Shown here: positions 10,425 to 21,830 of the stretch, piece after piece
Layout of the letters: each line of letters opens with the position of its first letter
Numbering within the stretch: the first letter of the stretch is position 1
Assembly: GCF_020080835.1 (NCBI RefSeq)
Contig: NC_058158.1
Span: 14,570,001-14,634,000, forward strand
From: Cotesia glomerata
Lineage: Eukaryota; Arthropoda; Insecta; Hymenoptera; Braconidae
Direction: 5' to 3'
Length of the DNA: 64,000 nucleotides
Translations under genes and position numbers: made by a program
Notes under the pieces: generated by a model
Databases searched by the model: none
Seen by the model: only the letters and a program-made list of their open reading frames with translations
Told to the model about the DNA's origin: nothing

Positions 10425-12519
10425 TGTAACAGGGTAATTTGCCCTTGATCGGTAAAACCGATCACACGTGGTTATAATTCAACGCAGTACTGGCGCGTCT
10501 CGGTCTTCGGGACCCGTCTAGCATCAAGCGGGAGGGGGAAGGTTGAGGTTTCTTGGCTGATCGCTCAACATAAGTGAAGCAGAAGTAGTGAAGTGCCTAA
10601 ACGAGCGACATCGCCTGCCGAGCCACCAAGAAGGAAGACAAATTCCACACGAGAGTTCTCTTCTTTTATTAAAATTATCAAGGTATTGAAATTTGGTCTC
10701 TTCGTTGAGCCTTGGGGTTCATACCCGGCTCACTTATTACACTACTTCTCATTTTATTTATTCAAGTTTGGATAATTCAATTGTTTAATAATTTTGCTCA
10801 ATAATGATTAATTATTTAATTGAATTGTTTCGTTAATTGCTGGGAGCGTTCCTCCTGGGGGTTTATACCCGAGGAATGTTCTAGACCTCTTGGGTTTGCA
10901 AGTCGTGAATAATTAATTTTATTAATACAGTTGGTTAATAATTATTAACATCTTGAGATTGGTTTAAATAAATATATTTTATATTAATTAAATTCTGAAC
11001 ACCGAGAAGGTTCCAATCGACACGACATAGTATTCGGTACCCGAGGTCAAAACGTGCTACGCGGTAACGAACGCCGGCATCCATTTTGAGCGCGCAAATT
11101 TCTTGTGAATTTTATTACGCAATAAATCGTAAAATTAACAACTGGATTATTATTACTATTTACAACAATTGAATTATCTTTTATTAAGACTATTTATTAT
11201 CTTGAATTAAATATTGATATCGTATTAATTTTGGAAACTATTTTATTATTTGGAAAATTAAGTATTGAGAAAATTGCGACGAAATTAGAAATTGAAATAA
11301 CCGTGGATGATTTTCGGAATTTATTTTTACATCGAGATAAAATTGTTGTTAATTAATTATCCAGTCGACAATAACAATAATAATAATTGTCTAGTCGGAA
11401 ATTCCACGCGGTTGAATCTTATATTGAAATTGAAGCCTGTGAAAATTATAATAAGTAAAATTTAATACCATTATTCCGGTAAAATTCTTTGTAAAACTAC
11501 CTATCAGTGTGGATTACGTCTGAGAAATTTAGTTAATTTTATAGAGAATATTCTGAGGATTATACAATGTGCTGAGTATTAAACTCGTGGTAATTTTGAA
11601 ATAAGTTTAGGCGTCGATTTTTAAGTCGGAAATTTTAAGTAGTAATTATTAATTGTGAAAATTGTTTATGATTTTAATCTCGAGCTAATGACTGAATAAT
11701 TTTAGTAAGAATTGAACGTTGACTTTTTTTGGAGTTTAATTTTGTAATCCAGGAAATAAAAGTAAAGTAGAGTCAGAGTGTGTGTGAGACGCGTGGGTTA
11801 TGTGTGTGTGAATGCTACCAGCGTTCCTTCGCAAGCGAGCAGTCCGTTTGCGAGGTGTTTCGCTGGCATAGAGCGTGAGGGTCCGGTGGACAGCGCGACT
11901 TAGTTAGAAACTGCGGTATAGACGCTCCATAAGAGGGTACCGTCAGGATTAAGAATTTTGATAGAGCGTGAGGGTCCGGTGGACTGCGCGACGTAAGGAT
12001 AGTGTGGAGTGTGTGCGTGAGCTGCAGAGGCTTCTTGGCTTACGTTGCAGTCACTAGGCTGTTGCTTCTGTAGCCAGGCGTTGTTGATAAGCTCTCGTAC
12101 ACTGATGTCTTTGTACGAGATGTCTTGTTGATAAGTCGGAGTCGCCGGTTTTAGCCCGAAATCCTCCGTTAGATATAAGTTGTAGTAGCGACTTTCCGGG
12201 GGAAAGCGTTAAGTAAGTTTAGTTGTAAGTAAATTAGCCGTAAGTGAGCGGTGTACGTGCAAGGGCACGAGTTGTTATCATATTTTGTTGTTAAATAAAT
12301 ACCGGTCATTTTTGTTAAATAAAAATTTATTTCTTTCAGACCACCTTCCTCGACTCTCTCTTCCTGTAGATTATAAGCTCAGCTCTGGTTACCGGTTCCA
12401 GGAACCAAGATACAAAATCCTGGTGGCGCCCTTGTTAATTTAGAATCATTTTTGCTAGGTATTGTTTTATTTCTATTAAATTAATTAAGGGGCCAATGAG
12501 CGGAAAACCACCCGTTACA
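10425..12519. mobile_element. Solo-LTR-like unit (LTR-1), about 2.1 kb
   Basis: The termini are TGTAACAGGGT and ACCCGTTACA, flanked by ACAC on both sides (10421-10424, 12520-12523). The duplicated word AGAGCGTGAGGGTCCGGTGG occurs at about 11869 and 11961, 92 bp apart. CCTGGTGGCGCCC lies about 95 bp from the right end, as TGGCGCCC does in LTR-2, although the two units otherwise look unrelated. It has no coding region. A solo LTR or a Ginger-like non-autonomous transposon are both possible. Confidence 0.6.
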
Positions 12520-12644
12520 ACACAGAAAACAAGGTTCACTTGAGCCAAGAAAATATTTTTCTTCCTAATTATTTCCTTGAGCGAAAAAAAAATTTTCTAT
12601 TTGACGCAAGAAATTTCACTTATTCCAACAAAATTAACTCTCTT

Positions 12645-14377
12645 CCCGACTAGAAATTGTAGTGAAGAATGCTGAAGAATTAGTGAGGGGCAAGTTTGGC
12701 TTGCCTAACTTAGGCAAGCCTAATTTGCGCCTTCTTAAATCCACGTTAGTCAAAACGAAGATTGGCATGCCAAATTTGCATATAATTTGGGACATCTATG
12801 GCAAGCCGAACTTCGGCGAACCTTTGGAATGCCTGACTAGCTGGAAGTAACGATAACCAAAAATTTTTCGAAGTTTGGCTTGCCATAAATGTCCCTAATT
12901 ACCTTTAAGTTTGGTAAACCGAACTTTCGTAAGCCTTTGGATTTTATAATTTCCTGCAAGTTAGATATTCCAAACATTCGCCAAACTTCGTCTTACCATA
13001 GATGGCCCCAATTTCTTTCAAATTTGGCAAACCGAACTTCCGGAGACCTTTGGATTTTATAATTTCCTGCAAGTTAGGCATTCCAAACATTCGCCAAACT
13101 TCGTCTTATCATAGATGGCCCCAATCACTTTTAAGTTTGGCAAACCGAACTTCCGTAGACCTTAGGATTTTATAATTTCCTGCAAGTTAGGCATTCCAAA
13201 CGTTTGACGAACTTCGGCGTTTCTTTCCAAAGTACTCTAAAACGGATTGGGAGAAGATTTTTGGCTTCAAGTCTTTCCAAGGTTAAGCCTTTTAGTTCTA
13301 TACTTATAAAAGTGTGTATTTATGAGAGTATTTGTGTATTGTACATATAAACATGGTGTCTCATGTACCCGACTCGAAATTTCAGTGAGGCATATGCCGA
13401 AGAACCAATTCGGGGCAAGTTTGGCTTGCCTAGGTTATACCTCATAAAAATCAAGGTAGGCAGAACGAAATGTTTGGCTTGCCATACTTGAACGTAACTA
13501 GGAAAGTTTCATGGATTCCTTAAGTCTGATATATCATGGGAACGCCGAACTGGTTTCAAGTAACAATAACCTGAGTTTTGCTAGTTTGGAGCGAACTTGG
13601 CTTTCCGAACTTAGGCTAGCCCCATTCAAATCTTATTTGTTTTAAATTAGGCAAGCCGAACATTGGTTGTGCTTATAAGTATCTTGAGGTAAGAGGTCGC
13701 TCATCATCGGCGTAGCGTCGCGGTAGGGTATAGGGCCCTCGTGCGTCGGGTACCGTGTTCGAGTCTCGCGTTCGACATGTACGATTTTTAATAATTAATA
13801 ATTACTAATTATAATTACTATTAAGGCAAGTGTGAAGTAAAGTTAAGTGTTATGTGTGATTAGTGTATCTTACTCCTCCATCATCTCCTTCCCCCTTGAC
13901 TTATCAAATCTACCAATCAAAAAAACCTCTTCACATTAAAAAATGCTCCAAAAAACAAAAAAAAAATTACAGAAAAAATAAAATTAAATAATAAAAATAA
14001 TATTAAATAAAAGCAACAAAGAATTTGTTTTTTTTTTATTCGTGAAATATTTAAAAAATTTAGTCCTAAATTTAATATTTATACTTAAATTAGTAAAAGA
14101 AGATAAAAAAATAAGCGTTTGTTATTATTAATTTTCGCTTGATAATAAAAAAGCTAAAAATCGAGAAAGAATTAGATTTGGATTCTTCGTTACGAATTTG
14201 GTTTCCAAACTGCAACCTAATCAGGAAGCCAAGTTAGGCTGAGCCTTGCAACTGCGTTACATCCCAAACTTTGGCCTGGTTTGGATGCCTCACTTACTTA
14301 CATCACATACTGAAAGTTTGGAATTCGGCATGCCTTACTTGCGCCAAATCACTGCCTTACTGAAATTTCTAGTCGGG
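12645..14377 (+). repeat. RepB copy B2 (TT duplication)
   Basis: 1,733 bp from CCCGACTAGAAATTGTAGTG to GAAATTTCTAGTCGGG, flanked by TT on both sides (12643-12644, 14378-14379). It is nearly the inverse of B1, the two arms lying about 2.5 kb apart. It inserted into RepL1. The internal terminus is at about 13369-13387, and the 113-bp units end at 12960, 13073 and 13186. Confidence 0.85.
13705..13775 (+). other. tRNA-like sequence in RepB2
   Basis: Same sequence as in B1, here on the plus strand: GGCGTAGCGTCGCGGTAGGG then GTGTTCGAGTCTCGCG. Conservation between copies shows it belongs to the element. Confidence 0.55.
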
Positions 14378-14919
14378 TTGTTTTAAGAAATATGTATCTT
14401 GATCCATGAAAATTTATTTAAGTCAAGAAAATCTTCTTGTTTTGAGAAAATTAAGCCTCGTTCAAAAAAATTAAATATAAAGATAGAAGTAAATTTTGAT
14501 TAATATTTTTATTGATTAACATATCAAATGGGAAGATCAAATAATGTTGAATCATTTTTTTTCATCCCATATGTATAATTGCACGCTAAAATAATATATA
14601 ATGGGTATCAAATATTCAAGAGAAAAATTTTCTCAAGGTGAGAAAATTTTTTTCTCAGCTGAAGTAGGTGGCACTGCTTCCCTAAAGTATCTTAAAATCT
14701 TGATCAAATGTAAAAATTTATTGCATCAAGTATTTATGATAATTTGAATTAAGAAAAAATTACTTCCACAAAAAATAGAATTTCAAGAAAAATTTTTATT
14801 TCGGGCAACACAACTTCAGTTTTCCTTCAGGAACCTGAAAATTTTCTTGAGCCAAGAATTTTGTTCTCCAGTCAAGAAATTTTTCTTTCTGTGTAAGATT
14901 TTTCTTCGACACATTAGAG

Positions 14920-15092
14920 GTTTACACTCACATACACACACGCCGACAGATATCCTCGTAGGAATATTAAGAACTAGTTCCTAGGACCTTAAAAATGTGA
15001 AGATCAGATTAGAATTTGATTTTCGAAAATTGGCATGGAACCAATGACTCCCCCATTTTTTTTTTTTTTTTAAATTATTCATTTGTAAAGCG
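14920..15092 (-). repeat. RepA copy A10, degenerate terminal part
   Basis: Short CA-like tract (14923-14942), then CCTAGGACC, GTGAAGATCAGAT, GATTTTCGAAAAT and a worn AAAGCGAGAACTT in place of TTAGCGGGAAGTT. Confidence 0.6.
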
Positions 15093-15524
15093 AGAACTTA
15101 AAAATTTAGAAAAAGTCATCGTAGATGTGAAAAAAAATTTATTACGATGCACAATGACGATAAAAATTACTGTAAGAAAAGTTAGAAAACAAAAATTTTT
15201 TTTGTTTTTTTAATTAAAAAATTTTTTTTTCTTTTAAATTATAGGAAATGACGTTAAAATATATTTTAGGAAGCTGAAAGAGCTATTTGGAAAAAAAAAA
15301 TTTTCTTACGAAATTTTGGGGGTACCCCATTTTGCCACCCCTACCCCATTTTGCCTTCCTCCCTCCCCTATAAAGCTGCTAATATTTAAAATACATTCTG
15401 AGTATATTTTTTATATATTCGTCATTTATATTTATTATACCAAAACATATATTTTGCGTTTATTTTTCTTATATTAGAAATATATTTTTTATATATAAAA
15501 ACGGCCAAAAGTACTGTAATTAGA

Positions 15525-16550
15525 ATCCGAACAAAAACAGTTTCACTGTAAAAAAATCACGCTAAGTCCACGTTCATAAGACTACTAAGAAAAAAAAATT
15601 TTATTTCTTTACAAAAAGATATAAAATAAAAAATTAAAAAATCCAAGTAACCGATATGGTTGTATATGATTTTCGGAAATTAAAAAAAATTTTGTTGTAA
15701 ATTTAAAAATTAAAAGAAACAATTTCGGAACGTATTTAGTGTGCGTGGTTACGAAAAATTTCACTTTTTATGAAATTCCTAAAATCTATCTACTAGGACT
15801 TTTAAAAAAAATTGAAGTACACAATGACGCACACCAAGTACGTTCCAAAGTTGTTTCTTTTAATTTTTAAATTTACAACAAAATTTTTTTTAATTTCCGA
15901 AAATCATATACAACCATATCGGTTACTTGAATTTTTTAATTTTTCATTTTATATCTTTTTGTAAAGAAATAAAATTTTTTTCTTAATAGTCTTATGAACG
16001 TGGACTTGGCGTGATTTTTTTACAGTGAAACTGTTTTTGTTCGGATTTCAGTATTTTTTGTAATTATAATAAAAATTGACAATTTTAATTTAATACATTT
16101 CCGGTGGCAAACTATCCCCTTTAAGCTATAGTTCATGTAAAAGTTATTCTTGCGCCGCCTGGCGTGTGTAATTGCAAGCTGTCAAATGTCTTTTTTTCAC
16201 TGTAGTTTCCCATCTATTATAAGATTAGCATGCATCCTTATATTATTTAGTTTCTGGCCGTCCGCTTTTTACATAAGAAAAAAGTTAAAATCTAAAAATC
16301 TGGGTCGCTATAGTTTGTGCTGATTATTTTTAATAATTTTAAATAGAAATTATAAAGGTAATTGATAATAATCAAGTAATACGCGTAATAAAAAGCATGA
16401 ACTACTATTATAAAATATCATATAAAAAAAAAAATCAAAATAAATTTGAAAAAAAATTTGTAGCCTCAAAAAACCGTTCTGCTTACGGTGTATACACACT
16501 CGGTAGTCTGGCTTGAGAACGGAACTTGGCGCCAGACTCTATCGAGTCTG
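15525..16550 (-). repeat. RepE copy E2, inserted in the RepJ arm
   Basis: Inverse of E1. The palindrome 15525-16046 begins ATCCGAACAAAAACAG and ends CTGTTTTTGTTCGGAT. The non-palindromic half ends at GGCGCCAGACTC near 16540. RepJ arm sequence flanks both sides (AGTACTGTAATTAG left, TATTTGAAATATACGTG right). Confidence 0.75.
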
Positions 16551-16600
16551 TTGATATATTTGAAATATACGTGAAATATATTTTTATATATTTCTCGTAT

Positions 16601-17437
16601 AGGGGAGCCTGGGGTACGACGGCCCCCTTAAGCCGGTTTTTCCTTTTTGTGGCTTTTAACCATCAAATTCGTTTATTTTCTATCTATTTCGAATCAATCA
16701 GTCGAAATTTTGCAAAAAATCGAAAAAAAAAATTTTTTTTCTGGGGCACGACGGCCCCCTCTCAAAAAATCATATAAAAATTTTTTTTTTTTTTACTGAA
16801 ACAATAACCATCGAAATCTAGAGATTCTCTTCCCAGATAACGACGTTGAGGGAAAATCACGATTCTTACAAGTTTTGAGTATCGCTGAGAATTTAAAGAA
16901 AAATAAGTCAAAATCAAGCAAAAAGAAAAAGACCGTAGTGAAACAAAAAAAAAAAAATAAAATCAAAAACAAAAAACTTGAAAAAAAAAAAACAAACATT
17001 TATAATATAAAAATGATAATTGCTATTGTTTTTATTGATGCAGTTTTTTAAGCTCTAAAAATTATTCTATTTCATCAAAAACGATCCGATAAGAAATGTC
17101 GAAGTTATGTGAAAAAAACACTTTCGATTTTCTTTCGTTCACGATATCTCTCGAACGAATCAACCGATTTTGACCGGATTAGCGGTGATCAACGTGGTTT
17201 TTCAATGCTAAGGGTTGATTAGTTTTTGGAGTTGATCGATCGAGTCGTTTAAAAGTTATTCCAAAAAAACCACTTTCAAAAATGATTTTTTTCTTATTAT
17301 TTTTGAGATTTTTCAAAATTTCTCAAAATTTATCGGTCCAAATTCTCAGGAAATCTAAGTTTGAGAAAACTCTTTAGAACGCCGTTTGGTTGGTTCCGAT
17401 CGGTTTAGTCGTTCAAAAGTTATAAGCGATTCACATA

Positions 17438-17515
<78 letters not shown>

Positions 17516-18122
17516 CGCGCACACACACACACACATACACACAGACATAGTGACAACCTCGCGGGGATAGTCAGGGAAGCTTCCTGTGACCTCCAAACGT
17601 CGAGATCTGATGAAAACTCGATTTTTGCAAAACGGGGTGAAAACAATAACTTCCCGATTTTTGAAAATCTTTGATTTTCTTAGCGCGAAGTTAAAAATAA
17701 TTTTTTCATTTCAATTTTTATTTCAAGTTGTCCATTATGCCCCACATATCAGGTATTGGCCCGAAATATCATAAAAACATCATAGAGGTCATAAATTGAC
17801 GAAAAAAAAATTTTTTACTTAATTTTTGAGAAGGGCCGTCATATCCTAGGGAGCCATCGTATACCACTGTCCCCTGTATGATTTAATTTTTGTTAAATTT
17901 TTCAGTTCAATTAAATTTTTTCTAATTCATTTTACCACAAATTTACCATAGTTCGAAAAAAAAAAATTTTTTTTCGTTACAATTTTTTTTTTGAGTGGTT
18001 CATTATACCCTGCATATCACATATTGGCCCAAAATATCATAAAAACATTATAGAGTTCATAACTTCGCGGAAATTGAAAAAAAAATTTTTTTGAGGGGGA
18101 CCGTTGTGCCCCAGGTTCCCCT
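16601..18122. repeat. RepC copy C1 (TATAGGGGA terminus), hosting RepA
   Basis: The left end AGGGGAGCCTGGGGTACGAC mirrors the right end TTGTGCCCCAGGTTCCCCT, with TATA on both sides. Words like GGGGCACGACGGCCCC recur at 16743 and, worn, at 17826. Two related blocks with ATCAGGTATTGGCCCGAAAT (about 17749) and ATCACATATTGGCCCAAAAT (about 18017) lie ~270 bp apart. Excision restores the RepJ arm. Confidence 0.75.
17035..17694 (-). repeat. RepA copy A2 with (CA)n tract
   Basis: It starts in RepA modules (GTTCACGATATCTCTCGAAC, CAACCGATTTTGACCGG), has a CA tract at 17439-17535 and ends CTTAGCGCGAAGTT. Nested in RepC1. No LINE is present in its tract. Confidence 0.8.
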
Positions 18123-18175
18123 ATAATAAATATATTTTATTTAAATTCAAAATATAAAATGACATATATTTTTAA

Positions 18176-18745
18176 TTCGTTGAGGACACACGTCGAAAAA
18201 ATTACGTTGAGGACACACGGGGTCCAGTAGATCCCACTCAGCAAAACAGTTCTAATTCATTTCCTATGTGATGTATTGACTTATAATTGGCACCAAACTT
18301 TAATATAACATTCCCTCGAAATATCTACTAGCTATTTTTAATTTCTAATAATTTAAAAATTCTAAAAAATCGTTTAGAAAAAAAAAAAGTAAACTTTTTT
18401 TATAATAAAAGTCGCAGAAATTTTGATTTTTACGGTATCGAAAAAAAACCGACGCCATTTTATTCGGAAAACAATATATTTTAAAGAAAAAAATCAATAT
18501 TTAATGAAGTTTGAAAGAAATATATTTATTCTGAAGTTTGAAGTTACGAATTTTGGTCAGTCGCTTAAAATGAGGCATGGATACCTGGAACAGCATGGAG
18601 ACCTTTATGACGTATCACAACTTATTGCGTAGATTTCAACCGATAACAGATTGCACACTAAGACTCATTTATAAATCTCCTTCTAAATTTAAAATTGCCT
18701 CAAAGTTCGCCTGGGGTCCACTGGACCCCATGTGTCCTCAACGGG
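18176..18745. mobile_element. RepK, piggyBac-type non-autonomous element (TTAA sites)
   Basis: 570 bp bounded by TTAA at 18172-18175 and 18746-18749. Ends are TTCGTTGAGGACACACG and TGTGTCCTCAACGGG. An inner inverted pair, GGGGTCCAGTAGATCCC and GGGGTCCACTGGACCCC, lies close to each end. TTAA duplication and a CCCGTTGAGG end are typical of piggyBac-like elements. Removing it with one TTAA restores the RepJ arm exactly. Confidence 0.75.
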
Positions 18746-20735
18746 TTAATATATCCAAAATATATTTTATTACCATGGGGGTTAATGATTTTACGAGAAA
18801 ATGACTTTTCTAAAAATTATTCAAGAGTAAAATTTAATGTTTTTTGCATTTTCGAATTTTTTTTGCAATCAAATTATTATTATTCAAACAAAAATTCTCA
18901 TGTATTAATAAAATAATCACTTCTGACAGTATTGTAACCGATAAATTTAAAATAAATTTTAATTCCTGAAAAATAACATGGCTTGAAGCATCCATTTTAG
19001 TATGGTTAGTAGGAATTGCGGATACATCAGTAAATGGCAACAATTTAAAACAATTTAAAATTTTAAATAATTATTAGGAATCGAGTTACTGAATAAAAGA
19101 GTTATGCCAACTAAAAATTTTAGTTGACAATTGTATATTAAAATAAAAATGCATTTTGTGATATGGCCCCCGAAACGAGCGACTCGAAAATAGGCACTAC
19201 CTATCGATTGTTTAAATTCTTATCTAGGAGAAAAAAATTCATAAAACGACAGATAAAGTTGTAAATTGTGAGAGTAATAATTCTGGAAGATATAAAATTT
19301 TCAAATTAAGACAGCAAATTTTTATACACTTAGCCATGTTTTTTCTCATTCGTTAAATTTATTTCTAGTTCCTCAACATTACATAGTCTGAGTTAGATAT
19401 TTTTCAAATAAATGATAAATGTCTAGAAAATAATAGTTTCACTGGAAAAGAAAAAAAAATCTATTGCCAACGTTATTTAGGTAGAAAATTGGGAATTGTT
19501 ATACGTGATCTTCTAATTTTTAATTAAGGGCTTAAATTTCATGTCGTCATTTTTGCCTCTTCTGACAAAATTGCAAGATCATTTAAAAAATCTAAACTGT
19601 CGATATTTCTTATACACCCTAATAGACATAGACTCACGTAAAAAAATAATAAAATTTTTGAAAATTATATGTAGTGGAACTATCAACATAAAAATTATTG
19701 GAAAACTTTAAACTTTCTGAGCAATACAGTATAGAATATTTTTTTTTCGCTAATTAATCTTGTAATAATGATTCTTTTTTTTTTCTAAATAATTGCAATA
19801 CAATCCTTGAAAATAATTTCTTACTTTTTTTTTCATTACCTTATTCAAAATCATTTACGTACATTCACTTTTTTACCATTGCTCGAAAAAATAGGATTAA
19901 TGTATTTTTTTCGATATTTATGATTCTGCAATTATCTTCTCTTTGAAATGTAAGCTCCAACAAATTCTGTACACCATTAAGATCCTAGAAATGAAAAAAA
20001 TTTAAAATATATATACTATGTTTATCGTTGTACGCAGCTAAAAATTTTTGGTAAATTATAATAATCAATAGAAGTTACACCAAGATTTTTTCACTGGGAG
20101 AAATTAACGGTCCTGAACAAGCTATTGTTTTAAAAATGAACCAAAAAAAATTGTTGTTTCCAATTCTTAAAAAAAGTTCAATTAGTTCAAAAAGTTTAAT
20201 TAAATATATGTAAACAAATTTATTTTTATCATTTTTTTTTTAATTAACTGGCAAAACCTATGGATGTATTTAATAAATCGATTAATTATCAAACAAAATT
20301 GTATTATTATATTTCTAAAAATGATTCTAAGAAAACTTCCATCTATTTTTGCAAGTTATGCATTAATTATATCCCTTTGAAATTAAAAAAATTGTTTAGG
20401 TAAATATTTTTTCACAAAAAATTTACAAGTCATAGAAAACAAGAATAAAAAAAAAATGTATGCACTTATTAATAGTAAACTTAAAATTTTCACAAGAATG
20501 TATAACCTCACCACTAGGTTTCGAATACAAAAGTAATATGGCCAGTTACTTATTCATTGATGAATAGTTGACTGGGCATTAATATCAATACTATATGGTG
20601 AAAGGAAGTCAGGTTCCTGAACGGCTTATACCTGACATGACTAAAATTAAAAAGACACACAAAGCTAAACACATAATTACTTGATACTTACTACTGTGCA
20701 ATTTAATTTTTATATTATAGTATTGGATATGGTTA

Positions 20736-20948
20736 TTGCAATCAATAACGGTTTTCATCAATATTTCCATGATAAGTTGTTTATTATTTATAGAACTTTC
20801 TTCAATATCAGTTGCAGATGACGAACGAATTGTTACGTTTTCTATAGCTGATACGTGCAGAATAATGTTTGTTAAATTACCTGAAAAAAGTAGTTGGCTC
20901 AATTATATTGTTCGAAATTTATATTTAATAAAAAAAAAAAAAAAATAG
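20736..20948 (+). CDS. Possible small secreted-peptide ORF (70 aa), weak
   Basis: The N-terminus has a hydrophobic run (ISMISCLLFIELSSIS) followed by an acidic VADDERIV, which looks like a signal peptide. The C-terminus runs into a poly-A stretch giving a lysine tail, a sign of chance translation. The segment after 20880 could instead be intronic. No homology is recognised. It may be one exon of a host gene or spurious. Confidence 0.15.
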   Translation: MQSITVFINISMISCLLFIELSSISVADDERIVTFSIADTCRIMFVKLPEKSSWLNYIVRNLYLIKKKKK

Positions 20949-21559
20949 TTATACAAATTTCAACGATACGAAAAAATTTCCTCTAATAAATATGGAAATA
21001 ATTTCCCTATTAAAAAAATTTTGATATATTTGAAATTAGACTTGATAATTTAACGTTAATATACGTTAAAATATATTTTAGGAAAAAAAATCACTCAAAA
21101 TAATTATCTTGTTTGAATAAATTTCCAAAAGTAGATTGAATTTCATTATTTTTTATTATACTGATAGAAAGTTGCTATTTTCATTTTTTAATTGATAGGT
21201 CAAGCAGGGATTCTATAAAACGAATGAAATATGTGCAAAAATAAACAATCAAATACTTGAATCTTTTTTTTTCTTATTATAAATTATAAATCTAAACAAA
21301 AGATTGTAAATCAATATAAAATAAATATTTGTTGATAGCTAATAGCTAAAAATTTGTATAAAGAAAAGCTTTTGATTAAGAAATTAAATTGAACAAATGA
21401 AGTACGATACGTTAAACTTGAACTGGCCAGCACTATTTCTAGCAGTAGCACATTATCCTTAAGTCACAAACATTGTTATAGTTTTTAATAGATTATGAAT
21501 GCACTTAGATATTATTTTTAAGTATCTACCGTAATATGAAAGTAAATTTATGAAATCGA

Positions 21560-21830
21560 AGAGGCTGATTCCTGAATGCTGTCTCAGTGCGTCACAGGAA
21601 CATGGGCCAACGCCCTTCAATGCGCGATATCTCGACTATTCTTTTCGCCATGAAAGGAAAGGTGTCTCGTCGAGCGAGTTGTCGTAACATGGGGCGTCTC
21701 CTCATTGAAGCTCCCCGGGCAAAAGCAGGAGGTTCCCAAATTCTGTGATGATTGGATCACGCGCACCCACCAACTCTATAAGGCGATCCCAATATAGGTC
21801 CGTGCATCGTATCATATCAAAAAACTGGTC
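21560..21830. other. GC-richer unique island
   Basis: A sharp rise in complexity and GC (GTCTCAGTGCGTCACAGG, GGGCGTCTCCTCATTG, GCTCCCCGGGC) between AT-rich flanks. No convincing ORF. It could be an exon/UTR or regulatory DNA of a host gene. Confidence 0.3.

Larger units (their letters stand above)
10422..14893. repeat. RepL copy L1 (CACAGAAAA terminus, TA duplication), hosting LTR-1 and RepB2
   Basis: With LTR-1 removed, the left end reads TA then CACAGAAAACAAGG. The right end is TTTTCTTTCTGTG then TA (14894-14895). Its own sequence, at 12520-12644 and 14378-14893, is full of TTGAGCCAAGAAAAT and related TCAAGAAATTTTTCTT words. LTR-1 inserted only 3 bp inside the left end. A second fragment (L2) lies at 30910-31775. 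Confidence 0.7.
7941..15369. repeat. RepD element, expanded by nested insertions
   Basis: The left terminus is TATAGGGGAG, a G run, then GCAAAATGGGGTA. The right terminus is the inverse (TACCCCATTTTGCC, then CTCCCTCCCCTATA), with a second inner TACCCCATTTTGCCACC. TA flanks both sides, and removing it restores the RepJ arm (TTTCATCATATAAAGCTGC). Its own sequence is split by RepB1, RepL1 (with LTR-1 and RepB2) and a RepA end. No ORF of note. The G-rich TATAGGGGA start resembles RepC, suggesting related elements. Confidence 0.7.
4817..18781. repeat. RepJ foldback element, right arm split by nested insertions
   Basis: Left arm 4817-5270 (from CCCTTATGG, then TAATATATATTTTGGATAT) is rich in AATATATTT words. 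Its inverted partner exists only in pieces: 5355-5395, 7867-7940, 15370-15524, 16551-16600, 18123-18175 and 18746-18781. Joined in order, these restore a continuous reverse complement of the left arm through to a loop at about 5270-5355. Shared landmarks are AGTACTTTTGGCCGTT (about 5018) versus AACGGCCAAAAGTACT (about 15500), and GGATATATTAA versus TTAATATATCC at the outer ends. The centre holds inverted ACAAAATTGACAGCCC (about 5244 and 5370). The intact element would have been about 1 kb. Inserts are LTR-like 5396-7866, RepD, RepE, RepC and RepK. Confidence 0.8.
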
